64,000 nucleotides of DNA from an uncultured Tateyamaria sp. GTDB taxonomy: Bacteria > Pseudomonadota > Alphaproteobacteria > Rhodobacterales > Rhodobacteraceae. The first letter of the stretch is position 1; each line of letters starts with the position of its first letter. The translations under genes were made by a program, and so were the position numbers. The notes under the pieces are model-generated. The model saw only the letters and a program-made list of their open reading frames with translations. It did no database searches and was not told the origin of the DNA. The DNA lies in NCBI RefSeq assembly GCF_947494755.1, contig NZ_CANLVZ010000002.1, forward strand, positions 62,001 to 126,000, written 5' to 3'. Shown here piece after piece: positions 1-8,587 of this stretch.

Positions 1-1011
1 GTTGATGCCCCGCCGGCCGCCCCGATTGCGACCGTATCGGCGCTGCGCGTCTCGCCTTCCGATCAGATGCCCGTCACGCGCCAATTCTACGGGCAGGTCG
101 AAGCCGCCCAGACCGTCGCCCTCAGTTTCGAGCAGAGCGGTCGCCTTAACGTCCTGACAGCGGATGAAGGTGACCGCGTCAAGGCCGGCGACGTCATTGC
201 CCGCCTCGACATCCGTATCCTGATGGCCGAACGCGCTCGCCTTACGGCCACCCGCGCCGCCCTTGAGGCGCAGGCCGAACTGTCGCGCCGCACCACGAAA
301 CGCCAGTCCGAACTGCGCGACCGCGGCTTTGCGTCCGAACAGGCGGTCGACAATGTGGCCCTCGGCCTCGTCGCGCTTGAGGCGCAGATGGCAGAGGTCG
401 ATGCCGCCCTCACCCAAGTGGATGTGCAACTGTCCCAGACCGAGTTGGTCGCCCCGTTTGATGGACGCGTGGGTGCACGCCACGTTGATCCCGGCGCAAT
501 TATGGCCATCGGCACGCCCGTGCTCGACATTCAGGAAGACACCGCACCGCTGTTCCGCGTCGGCGTTGATCCGAAACTGGCAAACGGCCTTGCGGACCAA
601 CCTGCCACGATCACCATTGACGGGACGGACTATCCCACCCGCTTTGTCGGCTTCCGCCTGGACCTTGATGCCCAGACCCGCACCCGCACGGCCCTGTTCG
701 AGATTGAAACCGATGACCCGGTCTACCTCGCCTCGGGCACCCTCACACTGACCACGGTGTTGGAGTCTTCGGGCTACGGCGTGCCGCTGCGCGCCTTGCG
801 CGATGGCGTGCGGGGTCTGTGGACGCTCATTGTCCTCGAACCGTCCGAGGATGATCTGTTCACCGCCCGCAGCGCCGCTGTTGAGGTGCTGCAGATCGAG
901 GGCGACACTGCCTATGTGCGGGGCACCCTGTCGGGCGAGGCGTTGATCGTACCCGACGGCACCCATCGTCTCGTGCCCGGTGATCGGGTCCGCGTTGCGG
1001 GACAGAACTGA
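1..1011 (+). CDS. RND efflux periplasmic adaptor subunit (partial, 5' end outside window)
   Basis: This is a membrane-fusion (HlyD/AcrA-type) adaptor that would link an inner-membrane RND pump to an outer-membrane channel. The frame is open from base 1, so the N-terminus and any lipoprotein or signal peptide lie outside the window; the first in-window ATG (67) is internal. A lipoyl/barrel-sandwich half (GRLNVLTADEGDRVKAGDVI), an alpha-helical hairpin rich in Ala, Glu and Arg, the second sandwich half (LVAPFDGRVGARHVDPGAIM) and a beta-barrel region follow in the family order. Its stop codon overlaps the next start by one base (TGATG), so it is translationally coupled to the pump gene. Substrate cannot be told. 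Confidence 0.9.
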   Translation, partial: VDAPPAAPIATVSALRVSPSDQMPVTRQFYGQVEAAQTVALSFEQSGRLNVLTADEGDRVKAGDVIARLDIRILMAERARLTATRAALEAQAELSRRTTKRQSELRDRGFASEQAVDNVALGLVALEAQMAEVDAALTQVDVQLSQTELVAPFDGRVGARHVDPGAIMAIGTPVLDIQEDTAPLFRVGVDPKLANGLADQPATITIDGTDYPTRFVGFRLDLDAQTRTRTALFEIETDDPVYLASGTLTLTTVLESSGYGVPLRALRDGVRGLWTLIVLEPSEDDLFTARSAAVEVLQIEGDTAYVRGTLSGEALIVPDGTHRLVPGDRVRVAGQN

Positions 1012-4000
1012 TGGAAAGCCTCACCTTCCGCCAACCCCGCATTGTCGCCCTCGCCCTTCTGGTGATTATCGCTGCTGGCCTGTCCTCGCTGCTGGCCATC
1101 GGACGGCAGGAAGACCCCACAATCACCAACCTCTTTGGCACCGTCACCACCGTCATTCCCGGCGCGGATCCGGCGCGGGTTGAGGCGCTTGTGACCCAAC
1201 CCATCGAAGATATCCTGCGCGAAGTCGCCGAGGTGGACCTGATCCAAAGCACCTCGTCCACGGGCATTTCCATCGTGTCGGTCGAATTGGGCGTGACCGT
1301 TGCAGACACCCGCATTGAGCAGGTCTGGGCCGAAATCCGCGATGATCTGGCCGAACTGGCCCCCACCCTGCCCGCCGACGCGCTTGAGCCGGAATTTGAC
1401 ACCGATGGCAGCAGTGCCTTTGCGGCTATTGCGGCCTTTTCAGCAGAGCCGGGCGTGCCCACCACGATCCTTGGCCGCTATGCCCGCGATCTGGCGCAGT
1501 CCTTGCGCAACGTTCCCGGCACCGAATTGGTCGAAGTCTACGGCGCGCCCGACGACGAGGTGCTGGTCACCCTCGACCCCGTCGCCACAGCCGCCCTTGG
1601 GCTGACCGCCGCAGAGGTCAGTGCAGCCATCGCGGCAGGCGATGCCAAGGTCTCCGCTGGTCGCGTGCGTCCGGCGGGCTCTGACCTGCTGATATCGGTG
1701 GCAGGTGAGGTGCAGGCGCTGGACCGCCTCGCCGAGATCGTCGTGCGCCGTTCGGATACGGGTGCTGTCACCTACCTGTCCCAGATCGCCGACATCAGCC
1801 GCGGCCCGCGCCTGCCCCAGACCGAGCTTGCGCTTTATAATGGCAAGCCTGCCGTTCTGCTGGCCGCCAAACTGGAATCGGGTTTGCAAGTCGATGTCTG
1901 GTCCGGGTTCGTGCGTGAAGAGATCAGGGCCTATCAGAACGAGGTGCCGCTTGGCGTCTCGCTCGACCTGACCTTTGATCAAAGCGTCTACACCGCCGAC
2001 CGGCTCGCCGAGGTGGGCCTGAACATGGCCATCGGTGTCGGGCTGGTGGTGGGTGTCTTGCTACTGACTCTCGGCTTGCGCTCGGCCATGATTGTCGCGC
2101 TGATCCTTCCGGTGGTGACGCTTGCGACCCTGTTCACGATGAACTTCATCGGGCTTGCGATCCACCAGATGTCGGTGACGGGTCTGATTGTGGCGCTTGG
2201 CTTGCTCGTCGATGCTGGCATCGTGATGACGGACGAAGTGGGCCAACGCCTTGCCAAAGGCATGAGCCGGGTCAAGGCGGCGGGCCAATCGGTCAAGCGC
2301 CTCTTTGCGCCCTTACTGGCGTCGACCGTTACCACCGCACTGTCCTTTACCCCCCTGATCCTTTTGCCGGGGCCAGCGGGTGATTTTGTCGGCTCCATCG
2401 CCATCGCCGTGGTAATCATGCTCGGCTGGTCCTTTGTGGTCGCCATCACCCTGACACCTGCCATCGCCGGTCATTTACTACCCGCAGGCGGCAAGCGAGG
2501 CGGGCTCAAGGGCGGGGCTTTGGGCCGGGCATTTGAGGCGACGCTGCGCTGGTCGGTGCACAACCCGGTGCGCTCCATTGCGCTGGCGTTGGTTCTGCCT
2601 GTCACCGGTTTCCTGTCCCTGCCAACACTTACGGCACAATTTTTTCCCGGCGTGGATCGCGACCAGTTCTATATCGAGGTCGATCTGGCCCCCGGCACCG
2701 GCATTGCGGACACGCAGGCGGTTGTTGCGCGGCTTGATGCGCAGTTGAACGCGGACGCCCGGATCGAACAGATCACATGGGTCGTGGGCCGCTCAGCCCC
2801 CGCGTTTTACTACAACATTGTCGGCGCGCGCGAGAATGCGCCGAGTCACGCGCAGGCGTTGCTGACAACGACCTCGCCCGAAGCGACCGAAGAGGTGTTG
2901 CGCGAGTTGCAAGCCGCGCTGACCCTGACGGCACCAGAGGCCCAGATCCTCGTGCGCGGCTTGGTGCAAGGCCCACCGGTCAACGCACCGGTCGAGTTGC
3001 GCTTTGTCGGCACCGACCTTGAGGACCTGCGTGACATCGGGGACGAGGCACGTCGCATAGTCACGGATGTGGATGCCGTGCTGGTCGCCCGTTCGACCAT
3101 CGGCGGTGGAGCGCCCAAGGCGGTCGTGACCATCAACGAAGCGCAAGCCCAGCAACTCGGGCTGAACCTGCGCCAGATCGCAGGCCAGTTGCAGGCCGGG
3201 CTTGAGGGCGTGACGGGCGGGTCCATGGTGGAAGGCGATGAGGAATTGCCGATCCGTGTGCGGTTGGGCGAGGCCACGCGCAGCTCGGTTCAAGCGATCC
3301 GCGACCTGCCCATCCTGCGCCCGGACGCCCAAGCGCTGGCTGCCCAAGGGCGCTGGCCCGCCCTGCCCTTGTCCGCTGTGTCCACCGTTGCACTGGAACC
3401 GGCGGCGGGCAGCATCACCCGGCGCAATGGCGAGCGGGTCAACACCGTGCAGGCCTTTATCCAGCGCGACGTCCTGCCTGAAGAGGCATTGGTGCAGGTA
3501 CAGGCCGCGCTGGATGGGGCCGGATTTGCCGTCCCCGACACCGTGCGCCTTGAGCTTGGGGGCGACAGTGATGCCCGCAACGACACGCTGTCCGATCTGC
3601 TCGCCTCCCTCGGGTTGATCGTGACGCTGTCGATTGCGGCCATTGCGCTGACGTTCAACTCGTTCCGCCTGACGGGCGTGGTGCTGGTGGTGTCGGGACT
3701 GTCGGCGGGTCTCAGCCTGCTGGCCTTGGCGGTCTTCCAGTACCCGTTCGGGATCAACGCGATCATCGGGGTCATCGGCTCTATCGGGGTGTCGATCAAC
3801 GCGGCCATCATCATCCTGTCGGGCCTGCAAGAGGACGACGCAGCCGCCAGCGGCGACCGAGACGCCATGGTCGATGTGGTCATGGGCTCGTCGCGCCATA
3901 TCGTATCGACCACCATTACGACATTCGGAGGGTTCCTGCCCCTGATTCTGGCCGGTGGCGGGTTCTGGCCGCCTTTCGCGATGTCTGTCGCGGGTGGGGT

Positions 4001-4151
4001 GTTGCTGTCGACCGTGGTGAGTTTTTACTTCACACCCCCGGCTTTCGCGCTGATCCACCGGGTACGGCGGGGCCGTGACGCGCACGCAGACAACGACCAT
4101 ACCGACACGTCCTTTGTGCTGCGCCCACCCTTTCAGCAGGCCGCGGAATAG
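1011..4151 (+). CDS. RND efflux transporter permease (AcrB/MMPL-like, HAE-1 type)
   Basis: At 1046 residues it has full RND pump length: an N-terminal helix, a large periplasmic porter domain (about 30-335), TM2-6 (about 336-500), a second porter domain (about 545-860) and TM8-12. It would export hydrophobic compounds or drugs by proton antiport with the upstream adaptor; no outer-membrane channel gene follows. In TM4 the usual Asp-Asp pair reads LLVDAGIVM, so D401 is kept but the second Asp is Ala402. In TM10, where AcrB has Lys940 (SAKNAI), this protein has Ile929 (SINAAI). The proton relay is therefore non-canonical. No frameshift is visible. The family call is secure; the coupling mechanism is inferred. 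Confidence 0.93.
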   Translation: MESLTFRQPRIVALALLVIIAAGLSSLLAIGRQEDPTITNLFGTVTTVIPGADPARVEALVTQPIEDILREVAEVDLIQSTSSTGISIVSVELGVTVADTRIEQVWAEIRDDLAELAPTLPADALEPEFDTDGSSAFAAIAAFSAEPGVPTTILGRYARDLAQSLRNVPGTELVEVYGAPDDEVLVTLDPVATAALGLTAAEVSAAIAAGDAKVSAGRVRPAGSDLLISVAGEVQALDRLAEIVVRRSDTGAVTYLSQIADISRGPRLPQTELALYNGKPAVLLAAKLESGLQVDVWSGFVREEIRAYQNEVPLGVSLDLTFDQSVYTADRLAEVGLNMAIGVGLVVGVLLLTLGLRSAMIVALILPVVTLATLFTMNFIGLAIHQMSVTGLIVALGLLVDAGIVMTDEVGQRLAKGMSRVKAAGQSVKRLFAPLLASTVTTALSFTPLILLPGPAGDFVGSIAIAVVIMLGWSFVVAITLTPAIAGHLLPAGGKRGGLKGGALGRAFEATLRWSVHNPVRSIALALVLPVTGFLSLPTLTAQFFPGVDRDQFYIEVDLAPGTGIADTQAVVARLDAQLNADARIEQITWVVGRSAPAFYYNIVGARENAPSHAQALLTTTSPEATEEVLRELQAALTLTAPEAQILVRGLVQGPPVNAPVELRFVGTDLEDLRDIGDEARRIVTDVDAVLVARSTIGGGAPKAVVTINEAQAQQLGLNLRQIAGQLQAGLEGVTGGSMVEGDEELPIRVRLGEATRSSVQAIRDLPILRPDAQALAAQGRWPALPLSAVSTVALEPAAGSITRRNGERVNTVQAFIQRDVLPEEALVQVQAALDGAGFAVPDTVRLELGGDSDARNDTLSDLLASLGLIVTLSIAAIALTFNSFRLTGVVLVVSGLSAGLSLLALAVFQYPFGINAIIGVIGSIGVSINAAIIILSGLQEDDAAASGDRDAMVDVVMGSSRHIVSTTITTFGGFLPLILAGGGFWPPFAMSVAGGVLLSTVVSFYFTPPAFALIHRVRRGRDAHADNDHTDTSFVLRPPFQQAAE

Positions 4152-4272
4152 GCGCGCTGCCACAAAATAGGGCCCGTCCTGATCTGTCTGGGCGTGCCCT
4201 TTCCCCTACCTGCTTGCCAATCGCGCAAGAGTGACCAACACTCTGGCGATACAAAACAACGGGGAGACCACC

Positions 4273-5850
4273 ATGAGAGTTACGTCATTACTGTCCGCCG
4301 CACTGCTGCTGTCGAGCACGGCACTGGTGAGTGCAGAGACACTGAAATGGGCGCGCGCCGGCGATGCACTGACGCTTGATCCACATGCCCAGAACGAAGG
4401 GCCAACCCACACCATCCGCCACCAGATGTACGAACCGCTGATCATTCGCGACACGACAGGCACGTTCGAACCTGCGCTCGCGACCGAATGGGCCCCCAAG
4501 GAGGATGACCCGAATGTCTGGGTCTTCAAACTGCGGGAAGGGGTGACCTTTCATGACGGTGCGGCCTTCACCGCCGAAGACGTCGTGTTCAGCTATGAGC
4601 GCGCCAAGCAGCCCAATTCGGACATGAAAGAGCTGATTGGCTCGATCACTGAGGTCCGCGCGGTGGATGATTTCACAGTCGAAATGGTCACCGACGGGCC
4701 AAACCCGATCCTGCCCTCCAATCTCACCAACCTATTCATCATGGACAAGGACTGGACCGAGGCGAATGACACCGTGAACGTGCAGGATTTCGAGGGCGGC
4801 GAGATCACATTCGCCACCACCAACGTGAACGGCACCGGCCCCTATGTACTGACCAGCCGCGAGCCTGACGTCAAAACCGTCATGACCAAGAACGAGGCCT
4901 ACTGGGGCATCGACCAGTTCCCGCTGGACGTGACCGAGATCGTCTATACCCCGATCCAGAACGCCGCGACCCGTGTGGCTGCGATGTTGTCGGGTGAGGT
5001 GAACTTCCTTCAGGACATGCCCGTGCAGGACCTTGAGCGTGTGAATGCTGCTGAAGGGCTCGTTGTCAAACAGGCCCCGCAAAACCGGGTGATCTTTTTT
5101 GGGATGAATCAGGGCGCGGATGATATCGAGGCCGACAATGTCGACGGCAAGAACCCGTTGGCGGATGTGCGCGTCCGGCAAGCGATGTCGATGGCGATGA
5201 ACCGCGATGCGATCCGCCAGATCGTGATGCGCGGCCAATCCGAGCCTGCGGGCATGATCGCACCACCCTTCGTGAATGGTTGGACCGCTGAAATGGACGC
5301 GGAATCCTCCACCGACATCGAAGGTGCCAAGGGGCTGATGGACGAGGCGGGATATGCCGACGGCTTCTCGATCCGGCTCGACTGTCCCAATGATCGCTAC
5401 ATCAATGACGAAGCGATCTGTCAGGCCGCCGTGGGGATGCTCAGCCAGATTGGCGTCACCGTGAACCTCGATGCCAAACCCAAGGCGCAGCACTTCCCGC
5501 TGATCACCGACGGCAAGACCGACTTCTATATGCTCGGCTGGGGCGTTCCGACCTACGATTCCGAATATGTGTTCAACTTCCTTGTGCACAGCCGTGAGTC
5601 CGACATCGGCACGTGGAACGGTACGGGTTATGCGAACCCGGATCTGGATGCCAAGATCAAGTCGCTGGCCTCAAACACCGACCTTGAGGCACGCAACGCC
5701 GACATTGCTGACATCTGGCGGGTCGTGCAGGACGAACAGCTGTACATCCCGCTGCACCACCAGGTGCTGAACTGGGGCATGGCCGAGGGTGTGGGGATCG
5801 AGGTTGATCCTGAGGATCAGCCAAAGGTGAAGTACATCACGATGAACTAG
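4273..5850 (+). CDS. ABC transporter substrate-binding protein, family 5 (peptide/nickel type), copy 1
   Basis: This is a periplasmic binding protein of the DppA/OppA family, 525 residues. The start at 4273 is chosen because GGGGAG lies 7 bases upstream and the product then opens with a clean signal peptide (MRVTSLLSAALLLSSTALVSA, cut before ETLKW). Family-5 features include the early LDPHAQN and YEPL segments and LREGVTFHDGAAF. The matching permeases and ATPases lie at 12102-15982, separated by two inserts and a paralogous binding protein. A hairpin with a T-rich tail follows at 5877. The ligand is unknown; dipeptides, oligopeptides or related solutes are possible. Confidence 0.92.
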   Translation: MRVTSLLSAALLLSSTALVSAETLKWARAGDALTLDPHAQNEGPTHTIRHQMYEPLIIRDTTGTFEPALATEWAPKEDDPNVWVFKLREGVTFHDGAAFTAEDVVFSYERAKQPNSDMKELIGSITEVRAVDDFTVEMVTDGPNPILPSNLTNLFIMDKDWTEANDTVNVQDFEGGEITFATTNVNGTGPYVLTSREPDVKTVMTKNEAYWGIDQFPLDVTEIVYTPIQNAATRVAAMLSGEVNFLQDMPVQDLERVNAAEGLVVKQAPQNRVIFFGMNQGADDIEADNVDGKNPLADVRVRQAMSMAMNRDAIRQIVMRGQSEPAGMIAPPFVNGWTAEMDAESSTDIEGAKGLMDEAGYADGFSIRLDCPNDRYINDEAICQAAVGMLSQIGVTVNLDAKPKAQHFPLITDGKTDFYMLGWGVPTYDSEYVFNFLVHSRESDIGTWNGTGYANPDLDAKIKSLASNTDLEARNADIADIWRVVQDEQLYIPLHHQVLNWGMAEGVGIEVDPEDQPKVKYITMN

Positions 5851-5876
5851 ATTGGATGAAATAAAGAACTAGAGAG

Positions 5877-5906
5877 GGCGGTGCCGACGGTGCCGCCTTC
5901 TTTTGT
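5877..5906 (+). terminator. Rho-independent terminator after binding protein copy 1
   Basis: The arms GGCGG (5877-5881) and CCGCC (5893-5897) form a stem that can be lengthened by two inner G-C pairs across a mismatch. A T-rich run (TTCTTTTGTTT) follows. It lies 26 bases after the stop codon and would separate this gene from the downstream transporter genes. Confidence 0.6.
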
Positions 5907-6064
5907 TTGCGGCCGCTATGCGGGACGAAGCGGGCTTTCGCTGCGGCTGCGCGAATGTCGGTTTTCGGTTTCACGGCCGTTCCAGTCTCTGAACCAATCA
6001 GGTTCACTGCGTGAAGTGGTCGTGGATCGCACCATCGCCCCTACTTATTCTCAACATTTGGCTT

Positions 6065-6475
6065 CTATGGTGTGCATCTGTAGAAACGAACCCGCATGTT
6101 TCCGAACTTATTCATCCAGACTTGGGGCTGTGTGAGAACCGCCAGGTAGGGGCTTTCGGTTCGATTTATCTGTAGAGAGCTTCCCGAACTTTGACTGAAG
6201 AAGGTCTCTGAGCTTGGGCTTATTCGTTTAAGCGAGAGGGACTCAAATCCGATAGTGTTTGCATCTATCCATTTCAGAGTTTTATTATTTGAAGGTTCTT
6301 TGCCCTCTGTGAGTGAGGTGTCTTCGTAAACACTGTAAAAAGCGGTTTCCTCGCAACTCCAGGTTTCCAGGGCCATTGCAGGAAGCGCTGTTATCACCGT
6401 AAAAAAAACGACAGAAATGGTGCCTATAACCGTTCCATTTGATCTTTGAGCTTCATCTACTTTGTGACCGTTCAT
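6065..6475 (-). CDS. Hypothetical secreted protein
   Basis: I do not recognise this 136-residue protein. It has a polar N-terminus and one hydrophobic stretch (VIGTISVVFFTVITALPAMA) ending in a signal-peptidase-like AMA site, so it is probably exported. The mature part is about 100 residues, rich in Ser, Thr and Asn, with Cys at both ends (ETWSCEET and RFYRCTP) that could form a disulfide. Base composition is clearly AT-richer than the flanking transporter genes, as for the next two genes, which suggests a transferred segment. It has its own promoter space, because a strong hairpin (6511-6543) separates it from the PQQ dehydrogenase gene upstream. No RBS stands out. Confidence 0.6.
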   Translation of the reverse strand: MNGHKVDEAQRSNGTVIGTISVVFFTVITALPAMALETWSCEETAFYSVYEDTSLTEGKEPSNNKTLKWIDANTIGFESLSLKRISPSSETFFSQSSGSSLQINRTESPYLAVLTQPQVWMNKFGNMRVRFYRCTP

Positions 6476-6510
6476 CGCGCGCGCTTTTGATAAACCACAT
6501 CTATGTTTGA

Positions 6511-6543
6511 AAGGGCGAGCAAGTGTTTTCCCTGCTCGCCCTT
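6511..6543 (-). terminator. Terminator hairpin after PQQ dehydrogenase gene
   Basis: A perfect 11-bp inverted repeat, AAGGGCGAGCA (6511-6521) and TGCTCGCCCTT (6533-6543), surrounds an 11-base loop. On the minus strand it is followed by TCAAACAT, a weak U-tract. It lies 34 bases past the stop codon at 6578. Confidence 0.6.
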
Positions 6544-6577
6544 CCGCTTTTGTTTCTAGGCTCTAAGAGCAGATCTA

Positions 6578-7885
6578 CTAATTGCTGGTTGCCGTAACCC
6601 GATAAATTTCTCCTTCGTCAGTCGCGACATAGAGCGCGTTATCAGGTGCCATTACCAAACCACGGAAACGCTTTGAAAAGTCGAGCGGCATGCGGGTAAT
6701 CCCATTGATGCCCAAACCGTCGGGTGTGATTGACACCATATCGATCCGCTGACCAATTGGGGTACCCCCAAAGCCAATGCCAAGGACACCGGTCGCAAGG
6801 CGGCCTTCATAGATCCCCCAGTTCTCGCCCTTCAAGAATGCGGCTGACGAGGTGCCTTGTGACCAACCATTGTTGTTCCAGGTTGGTGGCATGAGGTCTT
6901 CAAAGCGCGTGTCACTCATTGGCATGTAGGAGGCGCGAACAGCTGGATCCATTCCCTCCATTTGCTCCGGTTCGTACCCGCAGTACTGGTCAGGGCACGC
7001 GCCTCTTCCCGCGGTATTTTCTTGCGGATCCCACCCAGCGTTTCCGCCGTTTACAAGTGCGGTGATTTCATCACTGTGCCATGGTCCGTGCTCTGCTGTG
7101 AACGCCTTCCCATCGCTGGGGCGGAAGTCGATTCCCTGCACGTTGCGGTGACCATACGTGTAGATGCGCTTGTCAAATCCAGCAGGTGGGTCGTTGTCGG
7201 GATGGGCGTTTCCATCCGTATCGACACGCAGTACTTTGCCACAAAGCAACTCAGGGGATTGCGGGCAAAGACCTCTGTGGCGGTCACCACCAGCGACCCA
7301 AAGATACCCACCCGGACCAATACGAACACGCCCGCCATTGTGAGCGCCAGGGCCGCCAAAGGGTTGGTTGGACTCGAACGGTTTGTACTGAATGTCAGTA
7401 ACAATATCTGTTCTGTCAGCCACGCTGCTCATGTCTTCAGTCAACGTGAGACGCATGACAATGTTCCCGTCACAGCGTTCGTGGTTCGTTTTGCACCCTT
7501 CGCCGTGATATTTGTTGGATGTTGATGCGACGTACAGGCGACGGTTCTGATCGAAGTTACGATCGGCAGCGACGCCCATCATACCCGCCTGACCTTCACA
7601 GAAAAGGTCTGAGCCGGTCCCGGCATATCCTTCAGAGCCGCTCATTCCGTAAATATTGGTCACCGTTCCATCTGAGGAACGCATTGACAAACCTTTGCAT
7701 TTTTCTGTGAAAAACATCGTGCCGTCAGAACGAATGGACATGTCCCAAGGCGATTCAAGACCTTCAAGGACGGGCGTCGCTTCTATTACAGGAATGTCCA
7801 TGCCCTGCGCCGATGCGACGGAACCAGCCATGATAAGGGCCGCCACCGCAGACACGGCTCGTGACCCACATATTGAATACTTCAT
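6578..7885 (-). CDS. PQQ-dependent sugar dehydrogenase (soluble glucose/sorbosone dehydrogenase family), periplasmic
   Basis: This 435-residue six-bladed beta-propeller quinoprotein would oxidise a sugar or aldose in the periplasm and pass electrons to a cytochrome. The start at 7885 is preceded by GGGAGGAG and gives a signal peptide (SAVAALIMAGSVASA). Family marks are LESPWDMSIR near the N-terminus, AHNGGRVRIGPGGYLWVAGG (catalytic His and calcium/PQQ loop) and YGHRNVQG with a following AEHGPWHSDEI. Several extra Cys residues (EKCKG, FCEGQ, GEGCKTNHERC, GLCPQSPELLCG) suggest disulfides. The cytochrome c gene lies 51 bases upstream in the same direction. Composition is AT-richer than the flanks. 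PQQ synthesis genes are not in the window, and the substrate is unknown. Confidence 0.88.
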   Translation of the reverse strand: MKYSICGSRAVSAVAALIMAGSVASAQGMDIPVIEATPVLEGLESPWDMSIRSDGTMFFTEKCKGLSMRSSDGTVTNIYGMSGSEGYAGTGSDLFCEGQAGMMGVAADRNFDQNRRLYVASTSNKYHGEGCKTNHERCDGNIVMRLTLTEDMSSVADRTDIVTDIQYKPFESNQPFGGPGAHNGGRVRIGPGGYLWVAGGDRHRGLCPQSPELLCGKVLRVDTDGNAHPDNDPPAGFDKRIYTYGHRNVQGIDFRPSDGKAFTAEHGPWHSDEITALVNGGNAGWDPQENTAGRGACPDQYCGYEPEQMEGMDPAVRASYMPMSDTRFEDLMPPTWNNNGWSQGTSSAAFLKGENWGIYEGRLATGVLGIGFGGTPIGQRIDMVSITPDGLGINGITRMPLDFSKRFRGLVMAPDNALYVATDEGEIYRVTATSN

Positions 7886-7936
7886 AGTAAACTCCTCCCA
7901 TTCCAGTCTTTGCAATTAAACTGATTGTACTGATAC

Positions 7937-8257
7937 TTACTCGTATTTCGCGTCCTTCAAATAAACGGCCAAGTGTTCAATTTCTTCGTCTGATAGCGGC
8001 TTGGCCATCATGATCATAAGCGGCGAGTTCGGGCCAAATTTTTGCCCTGACCTGTAAGCTATGAGTTTTTCGCGTGTGTATTCGACCGTGTTGCCGGAGA
8101 CTTTAGGATAGCTTGATGCCCCTTTGCCTGCCGGCCCATGACAGGCGTGACAAGACTCATGATAACGCTTGTCGCCCGCAGCCGCATCGCCCGCGGACGC
8201 GCCGCCAGAATAAACGCACATGACTGCGAGTGATATTGCACCAATGAATTTTGGCAT
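7937..8257 (-). CDS. Class I cytochrome c, periplasmic
   Basis: This 106-residue small c-type cytochrome has a signal peptide (MPKFIGAISLAVMCVYSGGASA) and one haem site, CHACH (Cys36, Cys39, His40). A Met-rich segment, SPLMIMMAKPLSDEEI, holds the probable sixth ligand, and a C-terminal helix (IEHLAVYLKD) follows. The start has a strong RBS (GAGGGGGAAT). It is the first gene of a two-gene unit with the PQQ dehydrogenase, so it is probably that enzyme's electron acceptor; this is inference from context. It resembles the c553/c4-like subunits found beside dehydrogenases. Confidence 0.9.
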   Translation of the reverse strand: MPKFIGAISLAVMCVYSGGASAGDAAAGDKRYHESCHACHGPAGKGASSYPKVSGNTVEYTREKLIAYRSGQKFGPNSPLMIMMAKPLSDEEIEHLAVYLKDAKYE

Positions 8258-8587
8258 ATTCCCCCTCGCTTTTCAGGAATGGTACGCGAGCGTGGTTTTG
8301 AGTCAACTCTGAAGTAGGGGAGCGCTAGACGCTTAACTGGGTGAGTTGGACTTTATCGTCGGAGGCATCGGGTAAGACCGAGTGTTCAGTCCCGGCTTCT
8401 TGTTGATCGGTCCGACCCCGAATTCCGTCCAAACCGACCATTCGTGTGTCTTACAGCATTCGACACCTTGGGCTCTAAACCCGCCATTCGCTCCACTTCA
8501 CCACCCGCCCCTGCCCCTTCCCTTTTTGCGCGCACTCCGCTCTAGTGGTCACACCTTCACGCCCGCGCCTCAAAGGAAAGGATGCCC
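8258..8587. other. Intergenic region between cytochrome c and binding protein copy 2
   Basis: These 330 bases hold the divergent upstream regions of the minus-strand cytochrome gene and the plus-strand binding-protein gene. The right half is strongly pyrimidine-rich on the plus strand. I see no convincing gene, RNA or strong inverted repeat. Confidence 0.5.

Noticed and set aside
2793-4163. A 456-codon minus-strand open frame opposite the RND permease
   Set aside because: It is antisense to a clear RND coding region with no recognisable domain.
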